This document shows positions 40,989 through 49,401 of a stretch of DNA of 64,000 nt, piece by piece (the first letter of the stretch is position 1; each line of letters opens with the position of its first letter). Origin of the DNA: Neomoorella sulfitireducens (GTDB lineage: Bacteria; Bacillota; DSM-521; Neomoorellales; Neomoorellaceae); contig NZ_JANRHG010000007.1 in NCBI RefSeq assembly GCF_024733845.1, positions 62,001-126,000 of the forward strand, read 5' to 3'. Under the pieces are notes generated by a model. That model saw only the letters and a program-made list of their open reading frames with translations. It did no database searches and was not told the origin of the DNA. A program made the position numbers and the translations under genes.

Positions 40989-43900
40989 CTGGCATTACTT
41001 CCACGACGAAACCCTGGAGTTCGGCCAGCAGACCCTTATCGCCGGCCGCAATAGCGCCGGCAAATCGACCATCATCGATGCCCTGCAGGTCCTGCTGGTG
41101 GCCAACCAGCGCCAGATCCGCTTCAACTCGGCAGCTCACGACGAGGCGCGGCGTTCCCTCATCAGCTACCTGCGGGGCAAAACCGGCGGCGAGGAGCGCA
41201 AATACCTGCGGGAAGGTGATTTTACCGGCTATATTGTAGCCGAGTTTTACGACCAGGAGAAGCGGGAAACTTTTGTCATCGGCGTTGTCATGGACGTTTA
41301 CGGCGATGATGCAGTTGATGAGGAGTACTTCATCCTGGCGGGAGTGCGGCTTTCCGATCTCGACTTCTGGAGCGCGGCGGAACGCTGGAAAAACCGGGAG
41401 GAGTTTCACCGCTACTGCCAGAAACTGCCCGGCCGCCATATTTTCGAGCGCAGCAAGATGGGCTACCAGAAGGCCCTTTTAAACCGCCTGGGCCTGCATA
41501 GCGATCGCTTTTTCCCCGTTTTCGTTAAAGCCCTCTCCTTTAAACCCATCCAGAACGTGCGCGACTTCGTCTACCAGTATATCCTGGACGAGAAGGAACT
41601 GCAGCTGGACCTCCTGCGGCAGAATTTTGAGATTCACGAGCGCTACCGGGCCGAGCTGGAAGCCCTGGAAGAAAGGCGGCAGAAGCTGGAGGAAATCTGC
41701 CGCCAGTATGAAACCTTTGCCCGCCTGCGGGAGACGGTTGCCGTCCAGGAGTACGTTATCCGCGGCTTAAGACACGCCCGCGAGGCGGAGCTCAAGCAGC
41801 AACTGGAAGACGGCATCCGTTTCCTGGCGAGCGAGGTGGAGCGCCTGGGCCGCGAGCTGGAACTGGCGCGGGCCGGGCAGCAGGAGGCCAGGGAGAAGGC
41901 GCAAATAGCATATCAAAAATGGCAGGGACATGAATTAAAGCGGCGGCAGCAGGAGCTGCAGGAGGGCCTGGCCCGCCTGGATAAGGAACTGAAAGAGCAG
42001 CAGACGATGCTGGCGGCTTTGCGCCAGACCGTTGAAAGGGAAAAGGCCCTGCTGGCGGGCCTTATGGCAGTGGAAGAAGACGAATACTGGCAGTGGCAGC
42101 CGGGGGAGAGGGAACATCTGGCCCGGGTCCGGGAGCTTTTTGCCGGCCTGCTCCCCGCCGGTGATCCCGGCTGGCACCCCGGGGAAGAAACCGCGGCTGC
42201 GGTGCGCGAGGCGGGCCTTTTCCTGGCCGGGGTATACGGTCGCTTTGCCCGGGCCGCCGGCCGCCTGGAAGAGCGGCTGGCCCATTTGGAGGGGCAAATG
42301 GCAGAGCTGGAGGGCCAGATCCGCGACCTGGAAAATAAAAAGCGGCCCTACCCCCAGAGCGTCGTCAACCTTAAAAATCTGCTGGAAGAGCGCCTTGAAG
42401 GGCGTTCGCCGGTGTGGATTTTCTGCGAGGAAATGGATATAAAGGACGAAAGCTGGCGGGATGCCATCGAGGGCTACCTGCACACCCAGCGTTTCGACCT
42501 GCTGGTGGCGCCGGACTGTTTTGCAGAGGCCCTGACCCTTTATGAGCGGGAAAAGAAAAATTACCAGGTTGAGGGTGCCGGCCTGGTGGATACCGAGAAA
42601 GAACAAAAGTACCTGGGCACCGCCCGGGAGGGTTCCCTGGCGGAAGAAATGGTGACGGCCAACCCGGTTATCCAGGCCCATATCGACCACCTCCTGGGCC
42701 GGGTGATGAAGGCCCGCGACGAGCAGGACCTGCGCCGCTTTGCCACGGCCATCACCAGGACCTGCATGTCCTATCACAACCTGGTGGCCAGGCAGCTGGA
42801 GAAACACCGCTACGCCGTGCCCTATATCGGCGCCCGGGCCATCGCCCGCCAATTGGAGATCAAGCGCCAGGAGCTGGCGGAAACGAAGGAGCAGATCGCG
42901 AAACTGCGGCGCCGCCGGGAAGAAATGGCCGGGTGGCTGGAGCGGCTGGCCGACAGGAAATCCCTCTATGCCGGCATGGCCGAAAAACTGGACCTGCCGG
43001 CCCGCATCCGCCGCCTAGAAGAAGAGCGGACCGTTCTCGCCGTCGAGCTGGAGCGGCTGGACCTGGGAGAGGTGGAGCGGTTGAAGGAAGAGTATTTCTA
43101 CTGGGACCGCCGCGAAAAAGAGCTGTCGAATAAGATTATAGAAATCAGCGGTCTGAAAAAAAGCCGCGAGAACGAATTGAACCAGAAGCGAACGGAGCTC
43201 TACCTGCAGGAGGAGAAGGTGCGGGAAGCTTTATCTTCCTGGCAGGCATGGCGGGAACAGTATCCTGTCGAGCTCCTGCCCCGGGCCGAGGAACGCTGGC
43301 GGGAAGTAGAGGGGCAGGATTTGCCCGCCGCCAACAAGCTGATCAACTGGGAGAACAGCCAGAAGGGCAACATCACCAGGCGGGAGCAGGAGTACCAGCG
43401 CCTGCGCGACATGCGCCACGAGTACAACCTGCGCTACACCTACAGCGCCGATCCCGGCGCCGCCGGCAATGAAATCTACCAGTCCCTGCTGGCTGGAATC
43501 GCCACGGTGGATATCCCCCGCTACCGGGAAAAATTGGCCGAGGCCCTGCGGCAGTCGGAGGAGGAATTTAAATCCCACTTTATTTACAAGCTCCGCGAGG
43601 CCATCGAGGCGGCGCGGCGGGATTTCAACGAGCTCAACTACGCCCTGAAAAACTTCCCCTTCCACGAGGACCGCTACCACTTTGAGATTAAGCCCAGTGA
43701 GAGGTACAGGCGTTTTTATGACGTGATCATGGACCCCGGGGTAATGGAGCAAGGCTCCCTTTTTGAGCTGCCTGAGGACGACCGGGCGGCCGTCCTCCAT
43801 GAGCTTTTTGAGAAGCTCATCCGCGGCGAGGCCGGGGAACTGGAGGAGTTTACCGATTACCGCAACTACCTGGATTTCGACATCGTGGTCACCAGCGGCG

Positions 43901-44445
43901 ACCACCGCTATTCTTTTTCCCAGGTGCTGCGGGAAAAATCGGGTGGTGAAACCCAGACACCCTTTTACGTCGCCATCCTGGCCTCCTTCAACCACCTCTA
44001 TACCACGGGCAAGACCATCCGCCTGGTGGTATTCGACGAGGCCTTCAACAAGATGGACGAAGAGCGCATCCAGACCAGCCTCCGGCTCATCAAGCGGATG
44101 AATTTGCAGCTCATTGCCGCCGTGCCCGACGAGAAGATGCAGCACATGGCGCCCGAGGTGGACACCACCCTGCTGGTGCACCGCAACGGGTTCCACTGTT
44201 TTGTGGACATGGTCAGCCGCCAGGAAATCCTGGCCCTGGAAGAAGTGACTGCAAGCGTCGAGCAACCGGCCGGGTTAGATAAGGAAACACCCTCCGGCGG
44301 CTATGACGAAGAGTACGCCAGAAACGAAGGCAGGGAGGGTGTCGAAAACATGCGGCAGCGGCGAGGGGGTATAAGACATGCCTGGGACGGGCGGGGACCT
44401 GCGGGAACAGTACCGGTCCAGGATTCTCTCTTTACTGATCAGTAA
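40957..44445 (+). CDS. jetC: Wadjet SMC-like ATPase JetC
   Basis: The 1162-residue MukB-like ATPase has Walker A in AGRNSAGKSTIIDALQVLL (residues 29-47), long coiled coils (about 220-360 and 640-860) flanking a hinge region, and the C-terminal head with signature EKSGGETQTPFYVAILA and Walker B LVVFDEAFNKMDEERIQ. It extrudes DNA loops on incoming plasmids. I choose ATG 40957 over TTG 40948, which is only 1-2 bases from the GGGAGG site. The last 68 bp overlap jetD; the C-terminal 60 residues are low-complexity and lie beyond the usual head. Confidence 0.93.
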   Translation: MKWLRRLRLINWHYFHDETLEFGQQTLIAGRNSAGKSTIIDALQVLLVANQRQIRFNSAAHDEARRSLISYLRGKTGGEERKYLREGDFTGYIVAEFYDQEKRETFVIGVVMDVYGDDAVDEEYFILAGVRLSDLDFWSAAERWKNREEFHRYCQKLPGRHIFERSKMGYQKALLNRLGLHSDRFFPVFVKALSFKPIQNVRDFVYQYILDEKELQLDLLRQNFEIHERYRAELEALEERRQKLEEICRQYETFARLRETVAVQEYVIRGLRHAREAELKQQLEDGIRFLASEVERLGRELELARAGQQEAREKAQIAYQKWQGHELKRRQQELQEGLARLDKELKEQQTMLAALRQTVEREKALLAGLMAVEEDEYWQWQPGEREHLARVRELFAGLLPAGDPGWHPGEETAAAVREAGLFLAGVYGRFARAAGRLEERLAHLEGQMAELEGQIRDLENKKRPYPQSVVNLKNLLEERLEGRSPVWIFCEEMDIKDESWRDAIEGYLHTQRFDLLVAPDCFAEALTLYEREKKNYQVEGAGLVDTEKEQKYLGTAREGSLAEEMVTANPVIQAHIDHLLGRVMKARDEQDLRRFATAITRTCMSYHNLVARQLEKHRYAVPYIGARAIARQLEIKRQELAETKEQIAKLRRRREEMAGWLERLADRKSLYAGMAEKLDLPARIRRLEEERTVLAVELERLDLGEVERLKEEYFYWDRREKELSNKIIEISGLKKSRENELNQKRTELYLQEEKVREALSSWQAWREQYPVELLPRAEERWREVEGQDLPAANKLINWENSQKGNITRREQEYQRLRDMRHEYNLRYTYSADPGAAGNEIYQSLLAGIATVDIPRYREKLAEALRQSEEEFKSHFIYKLREAIEAARRDFNELNYALKNFPFHEDRYHFEIKPSERYRRFYDVIMDPGVMEQGSLFELPEDDRAAVLHELFEKLIRGEAGELEEFTDYRNYLDFDIVVTSGDHRYSFSQVLREKSGGETQTPFYVAILASFNHLYTTGKTIRLVVFDEAFNKMDEERIQTSLRLIKRMNLQLIAAVPDEKMQHMAPEVDTTLLVHRNGFHCFVDMVSRQEILALEEVTASVEQPAGLDKETPSGGYDEEYARNEGREGVENMRQRRGGIRHAWDGRGPAGTVPVQDSLFTDQ

Positions 44446-45775
44446 ATATGAAGGCAGCCGCTCCTTTCAAACCGGGACACCGGGCAAGCAGCGGCCCCAG
44501 TTTGCCATGCAGAAGAGCCCCCTGGCCGGCGATTATTTCGACGAGATGGACCACCGTAAAAGGGAAGCCATCCATGCCGCCCTGGCCGAACTGGCGGATG
44601 CCGGGGTGGTGGAGGTCACCTGGCCCCGTTTCCAGGAAGGCCGCCGGGTGGAAAAGGTGTATTTGAACTTTGATGCCATACCCCTGGCCTATGAGCTGGC
44701 GGGCCTGGAGCCCCGGGCGGAACGAATAGACAGGATGCGCCGGGTCCTGGCGCCCCTTGCCGCCCACCCCTGGGAGTGGGTGCGGCGGTGGTGGGCCGGG
44801 GCAGACGCTTCCTTAGCAGAGCGACGTTCGGCAGGTCTTGACCTGGATGACCCGGAGGGGTATGCGGGGCTGGTCAAGGTGCTCCTGGCCCTGCCTGAAT
44901 TGGAAGACAGCATACCGGAGCGCATTTTCAGCCAGCGGGTCCTGGGGGATTCCAAGGCCTTCGAGCAGGGGGTGAAAAAACGGCTGCTCGCCCTCCTCAA
45001 ATCCCACGGGCCGGAGGAATATGAAACCGACGCCGAGTACCTGGACAGCGTCGGCCTGACCGATAATCCCAAAATGGTCTTGGCGGCCGGGGGTTTTGCC
45101 TTCCGGGTGGGAAGCTCGGTGTTCGATGTAGGGGAACTGCCGGGCGGATTGGGCCTGTCCGCCCACACGGTGCGGGCCATGGAGATAACGTCTGTTACCG
45201 CTCCCCGGATTCTCCTGGTGGAGAATTTGACCAGTTACCACCAGGTTGTTCGGAATTTGAGCGAGCCGGCAGTTACAGTACGGGAAAGGGGAGATGACCG
45301 GTGTCCGGCAGCAGGGAGTCCTGCCGTCTTGGCAGTATATACCGGCGGCTTCCCCCACCGGGGCGTGCAGCTTTTTTTGCGCCGGCTCCAGGATTACCGG
45401 GAAACTCTTGCAGCCGCCGCCTGGCCCCCGGTCTACCACTGGGGCGACATGGACTACGGCGGCATCCGCATTTACGAATACATCCGCAGCAATTTTATTC
45501 CCGACTTGCAGCCTTATCTCATGGATGTAGACACTTATAGCAGGTATTTACATGTCGGCATACCCTTCGGCGATGAGTATGCCGCCAAGCTCCGGCACCT
45601 GCTTGAAGATCCTGCTTACGTTTCCTGGCACCCTCTCCTGCAGGCCATGCTGGAGCACCGCAAATGGGTGGAACAGGAGAGCATGGGCGGGGGGTTGAAA
45701 ATCTCCCGCTATTTTAATCTCCCTGTACTCATTGCCGTAGATGTCCACATAGATGATCATCACCCGGTCACCTAA
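44378..45775 (+). CDS. jetD: Wadjet Toprim nuclease JetD with a replaced C-terminus
   Basis: The 465-residue protein is the plasmid-cleaving subunit. The C-terminal half has a Toprim-like domain: glutamate in ILLVENLTSYHQVV (about residue 285) and the DxD motif in YHWGDMDYGGIRIYEY (about residue 357). JetD proteins normally end shortly after a motif like WVEQES, seen here around residue 433. The following 30 residues, including a YFNLPVLIAVDVHIDDHHPV stretch, are the antisense of the methyltransferase 3' end on the other strand. The native stop was probably lost in a rearrangement. The nuclease core appears intact. Confidence 0.88.
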   Translation: MPGTGGDLREQYRSRILSLLISKYEGSRSFQTGTPGKQRPQFAMQKSPLAGDYFDEMDHRKREAIHAALAELADAGVVEVTWPRFQEGRRVEKVYLNFDAIPLAYELAGLEPRAERIDRMRRVLAPLAAHPWEWVRRWWAGADASLAERRSAGLDLDDPEGYAGLVKVLLALPELEDSIPERIFSQRVLGDSKAFEQGVKKRLLALLKSHGPEEYETDAEYLDSVGLTDNPKMVLAAGGFAFRVGSSVFDVGELPGGLGLSAHTVRAMEITSVTAPRILLVENLTSYHQVVRNLSEPAVTVRERGDDRCPAAGSPAVLAVYTGGFPHRGVQLFLRRLQDYRETLAAAAWPPVYHWGDMDYGGIRIYEYIRSNFIPDLQPYLMDVDTYSRYLHVGIPFGDEYAAKLRHLLEDPAYVSWHPLLQAMLEHRKWVEQESMGGGLKISRYFNLPVLIAVDVHIDDHHPVT

Positions 45776-46264
45776 GGAAGCCAGCGGCATCCGCACTTCC
45801 CAGCCATCCTTTTTAATTTTGTCGGCATAAAAGACGGCATCAAGGGCAAAGACCTGCCCATCGTAATCGTAATCCACCATGACCATGGAAAGGGTTTCCA
45901 GGTTGCCTTTTTGTGACGCTCCTTTTACCATAGCTTTACTTTTGAAAGTCAGGATCCGGATCACCGCTTCGCTGGCCTGCTCCCCTTTCCCGGCTCGAAT
46001 GAAGTATTCACACTGGACCTCGGGCAAACGAATGAAATCAAAGCCCACGGCCTTTACGGTCTCATTGACCAGTTTTTCGTTTAAAGGCTGGGCAATAGCC
46101 TGAGAATGGCGGCTGCGCAATTCGTTAATTATAGAATGGGGGATGCGCAGGATGTAGTAGCGTGTCCGACCCTTAGTGATATAATCTTCGAGGAAGGTCA
46201 CGCACGCTGCCGGGGCGATGATAAAATAACGGGAACTAGCCCTGTCACCGCTTTGTTCATGCAA
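45548..46264 (-). pseudogene. 3' part of the adenine methyltransferase gene, out of frame and truncated
   Basis: This frame continues the methyltransferase below: SRYFIIAPAACVTFLEDYI, YYILRIPHSIINELRSRHSQ, VGFDFIRLPEVQCEYF and MIIYVDIYGNEYREI are blocks of type III-Mod-like methyltransferase C-termini. Reading back from 46264 the homologous frame extends to about 46284 (PYFIDELHEQSGD). From about 45715 to its stop at 45548 the frame is just the antisense of jetD and has no methyltransferase character. The native 3' end has been lost. Confidence 0.75.
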
Positions 46265-47559
46265 TTCGTCAATAAAATATGGTCCAGCACCGCCCCGCCG
46301 CCGTGAAGGTGGTTAAAGACCAGCACGTCATCGGTACCCAGGTAACCGTCCCATTGTACGCCGCCTACCATGTGGGGTTCATCCCGGCACTGAAAAAGAT
46401 GGAGGGCAATAAAACGCCATTCCTGCCAGGAAAAGCCCTGGAGCTGGGAATAATCATACACGCCGGTGTTATAAAGAACGAAGGGTTTGGGAGTAAGGGG
46501 TTCACCCCGGTTGCCGATTTCTTTTTTTAGGGTTAGCAGGCGTTTCTGGATAGTATAGATAGCTAGCTTGCTGCTGTCGATACCTATCCAGCGGCGCCCC
46601 AGCTTTTCCGCCACCGCCAGGGTAGTACCGGAACCGGCAAAGGCATCCAGCACGATATCTCCCGGGTTGGAGGAAGCGCGAATAATGCGTTCGAGCAGGT
46701 TTTCATTTTTTTGCGTAGGAAAACCCGTCTTTTCCCCGGAAAAGCTCATAATCTGAATAGAATCAAGGTGATCCAGTTCATAGCAGTTCCAGGTGTCCTC
46801 TACAGGATAACCTGCCCCCTCAGGTGGGGAGCCATCGCGCCTGGTATAACCCTCAGGATAAGGCAGGTAAATCTTGTTGAAGATGAAGTCGTCACTTTTT
46901 GTATAGAAAAAGAGAACGTCATGATTTCTTATCCAATTTTTGGCCTGCGTCTTAAAACCAGAAAGCCAGCCGATCCGCCAGATGATTTCCCGCTGGAAGC
47001 GGCTTTCCCCGAAGATTTCATCCATTATTACTTTTATGTAGTGACTTTTTTTCTCATCCAGGTGTACATAAATACTGCCATTGTCGGCCAACAGGTGCTT
47101 CATTAAGACCAGTCTTTTACGCAGGAACTCGATAAACCTGGCTCCGATTAGCTTGTCCTGGTATGCCCTTTCTTCCTGCGTACTTCTGTATTCCTGCCTG
47201 GTGGCGAAAGGCGGGTCGATATAAATTAACCTGACCCCAGGGGAATTGTCCGCATTGGCCAGCCTGCCCGTTTCTTTCCATCGTAAGAGGCTTTTCATCG
47301 CCTGCAAGTTGTCGCCAAAAATGAGCATATTACACCAATCATCGTTATGACCATTAGTAAAAAAGGTCTTTACAGGTTGCAGGGGCACGGCCATAGTTTC
47401 GGTAAGGATGTCTTCCTCGCGTTCCTTACCGGCATAAACGAGTTCATATTCCTGGCGCTCGGGGGGGAAGAGCAGGTTTTTATAATCGGCAGGCAGATCG
47501 GCGCCCTGTTCCAGTAGTTCTATAATATGACGGCGCTGGTGTTCATTTAGAGCAGGCAT
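46198..47559 (-). pseudogene. Type III Mod-like N6-adenine DNA methyltransferase, 5' part (frameshifted)
   Basis: Residues 1-430 form a beta-class adenine methyltransferase: catalytic LIYIDPPFATRQEY (DPPF), then later the SAM-binding block DIVLDAFAGSGTTLAVAEKL. The N-terminus (MPALNEHQRRHIIELLEQGA) is typical of site-specific methyltransferases of Mod type. The homologous frame is lost after GGGAVL near 46285, where one missing G (GG instead of GGG before ACCATA on the minus strand) explains the shift. No partner restriction gene lies nearby. Catalytic domains are complete, so a truncated product could still be made, but the target-recognition/C-terminal part is separated. Confidence 0.82.
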
Positions 47560-48034
47560 TTTTAAAGCGCACTCCCTCTATTTAGAAAAAGACTGCATTG
47601 GCATTATATCATGAACAGGGGGAGAGCGGAAGTGCCGTTGCCTGGACACCCCTGCTGTCCTGGCTATCTGCCTGATGCCGGCCCCTTGAGCTAGTAGTGC
47701 CTTGATTGCGCTGTCACTTGTACATGTTGACTACCTCTTTTTCCTCACCTCTCAGGGGAAATTTTATCACAAGTGGGTTAGTTTTATTTGACGATCGTAA
47801 ATTCTATTTTACGATCTACACCAGTGGTCCAGGATTTTCGCTCGGCCACCGAACCATAGCACTCATATTGTTGCTTCTTGCAGCCCGTTGAGAAGCTTTT
47901 TAATTGCAGGCTCCCATTGAGCAGTTCTTCCATTACCTGGCTTGCGGTGCCACTGGCGCCACTTGATTCAGCACACCACGTCTTCTTAAAAGCGTATAAT
48001 GACATTATAAACCTGCATTCCTCCCTATAACTAA
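47560..48034. other. Gene-poor gap between methyltransferase and CRISPR array with mobile-element debris
   Basis: The gap holds no convincing full gene. On the minus strand, 47630-47720 encodes an HTH-like fragment (SAIKALLAQGAGIRQIARTA, then GVSRQRH) resembling the start of a transposase or resolvase. GATCGTAAA and TTTACGATC (47793-47801, 47808-47816) form a 9-bp inverted repeat. A minus-strand frame from ATG 48005 to 47784 (73 residues, SLYAFKKTWCAESSGASGTA at its start) has a GGGAGG too far upstream (about 14 bp) and no recognised family; I consider it doubtful. Confidence 0.4.
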
Positions 48035-48862
48035 CGAATTTTTCTCGCCCGGCATGGGAGCCGGGCGCAACGCGATAACGGGGAAACACTATTTGTGTTC
48101 CCTAGTGTTTCAATCCTCGCCCGGCATGGGAGCCGGGCGCAACGCTTGATCGCATTCAAGCAGCAAAGACACCAAAGGGTTTCAATCCTCGCCCGGCATG
48201 GGAGCCGGGCGCAACTCCTGGTATGTTGTTTGATTGCATTCAAGCAACATGTTTCAATCCTCGCCCGGCATGGGAGCCGGGCGCAACATGCGCCAATTGT
48301 TTAATGTCTTCCTCTTCGCCTGGTTTCAATCCTCGCCCGGCATGGGAGCCGGGCGCAACTCGTAAACAACTATCACAAACTATGCTTTCAACGTGTTTCA
48401 ATCCTCGCCCGGCATGGGAGCCGGGCGCAACGCGCCTCCAGTTCCCTTACCCGCTGAAGCCAATATTGGTTTCAATCCTCGCCCGGCATGGGAGCCGGGC
48501 GCAACATGGAAGTCCATACAGTTATTACATAAGCAGATTAAGTTTCAATCCTCGCCCGGCATGGGAGCCGGGCGCAACAGGAACTCCTTAAGGAGTTCAG
48601 AACGCCGTATGAGGTTTCAATCCTCGCCCGGCATGGGAGCCGGGCGCAACGTGACATCCTGATTGTGGACGATATCTGCAAGGTTTCAATCCTCGCCCGG
48701 CATGGGAGCCGGGCGCAACGGAGCTTCCCGTCAGTGTATTCCAGGCACTGCATGTTTCAATCCTCGCCCGGCATGGGAGCCGGGCGCAACTCCTCCGGAC
48801 CCGTCGGGATCTCCGTAAAACCCAGGTTTCAATCCTCGCCCGGCATGGGAGCCGGGCGCAAC
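48035..48862 (-). CRISPR. Type I-C CRISPR array, 12 repeats and 11 spacers
   Basis: Eleven identical 37-bp repeats start at 48107, 48179, 48251, 48323, 48395, 48469, 48542, 48614, 48683, 48754 and 48826. A twelfth (48035-48071) keeps the 3' 27 bases but is degenerate over the first 9, marking the leader-distal end. Read on the minus strand, the direction of the cas genes, the repeat is GTTG, an 8-bp stem CGCCCGGC/GCCGGGCG with loop TCCCAT, then an 11-base handle AGGATTGAAAC as cut by Cas5c. Spacers are 32-37 bp. The leader lies to the right, next to cas2. Confidence 0.98.
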
Positions 48863-49032
48863 AGTTCGCGCTAAAACCCTTGGCGGGCAACCTCTGAATT
48901 ATTATTTTGCGCGAACCTAATGGCTGATTGATTATACACCATTATACTTCGCCCCTAAAATTAGCTTCAGGCCTTGATTACCAATAATCGCGAACCTCCC
49001 GGCCTTTTACCCCTTGCTATATGTTCGCGGGT
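48863..49032 (-). promoter_or_regulatory. CRISPR leader with paired GTTCGCG elements
   Basis: The 170 bp between the first repeat and the cas2 stop contain GTTCGCGC (48864), GCGCGAAC (48909), CGCGAAC (48989) and GTTCGCG (49023). These are two converging/diverging pairs; the first directly abuts repeat 1. On the minus strand, two TATAAT boxes (plus-strand ATTATA at 48931 and 48941) could serve pre-crRNA transcription. The elements are candidates for Cas1-Cas2 or host-factor docking during spacer insertion. Confidence 0.7.
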
Positions 49033-49323
49033 TTACAAAACCAGGGGGGCATCAAAATCGATCGTATGATTAACGCCGTACTCCTGGATGTACTTTTTCG
49101 GGGGTTCTCGTAACCTGTAAATCCGTAGACTATCGCTTTTTTCATCAATGCACTGCAAGAGCCGGTGTTTTAGCTGTTCAAATTGAGTTTCGTTAACCGA
49201 GCACTCAAAGACAGATTTTTGCACCCGCTGGCCAAAATCTTTACAAACCTGGGCAACTTTACGCAGGCGTTTTTTTCCTGCTTCTGATTCTGTAGAAACA
49301 TCATAGGTTATTAGGATATACAT
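49033..49323 (-). CDS. cas2: CRISPR-associated endonuclease Cas2
   Basis: The 96-residue protein starts MYILITYDVSTESEAGKKRL and has the ferredoxin-like Cas2 fold with SVFECSVNETQFEQLKHRLL and a DSLRIYRL strand. It bridges two Cas1 dimers in the spacer-integration complex. An upstream in-frame start would read through the solitary repeat region, so ATG 49323 is chosen; its ribosome site is weak (GTGGTGC). The cas1-cas2 gap of 78 bp contains the solitary CRISPR repeat. Confidence 0.96.
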   Translation of the reverse strand: MYILITYDVSTESEAGKKRLRKVAQVCKDFGQRVQKSVFECSVNETQFEQLKHRLLQCIDEKSDSLRIYRLREPPKKYIQEYGVNHTIDFDAPLVL

Positions 49324-49331
49324 GTTATCTG

Positions 49332-49391
49332 CACCACACTTAAGTTTCAACATTCGCCTATTATGGGAGCCAGGCGCTACACCACACTTAA
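49332..49391 (-). repeat. Solitary degenerate CRISPR repeat between cas1 and cas2, flanked by a 12-bp direct repeat
   Basis: Bases 49344-49380 match the array repeat over the full 37 positions with 28 identities. On the minus strand the layout is preserved: GTAG, lower stem CGCCT/AGGCG, loop TCCCAT, and an 11-base tail AATGTTGAAAC in place of AGGATTGAAAC. One stem pair changed on both sides (C-G to T-A), keeping the pairing; the upper three pairs are lost. CACCACACTTAA occurs on each side (49332-49343 and 49380-49391). It lies in crRNA orientation within the cas mRNA, just before the cas2 ribosome site. Confidence 0.9.
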
Positions 49392-49401
49392 AGCTATATA
49401 T

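Noticed and set aside
48031-48890. Several reading frames of 69-122 codons across the CRISPR array on both strands
   Set aside because: They are translations of the repeat units (recurring ARHGSRAQ or CARLPCRARIET) and are not genes.
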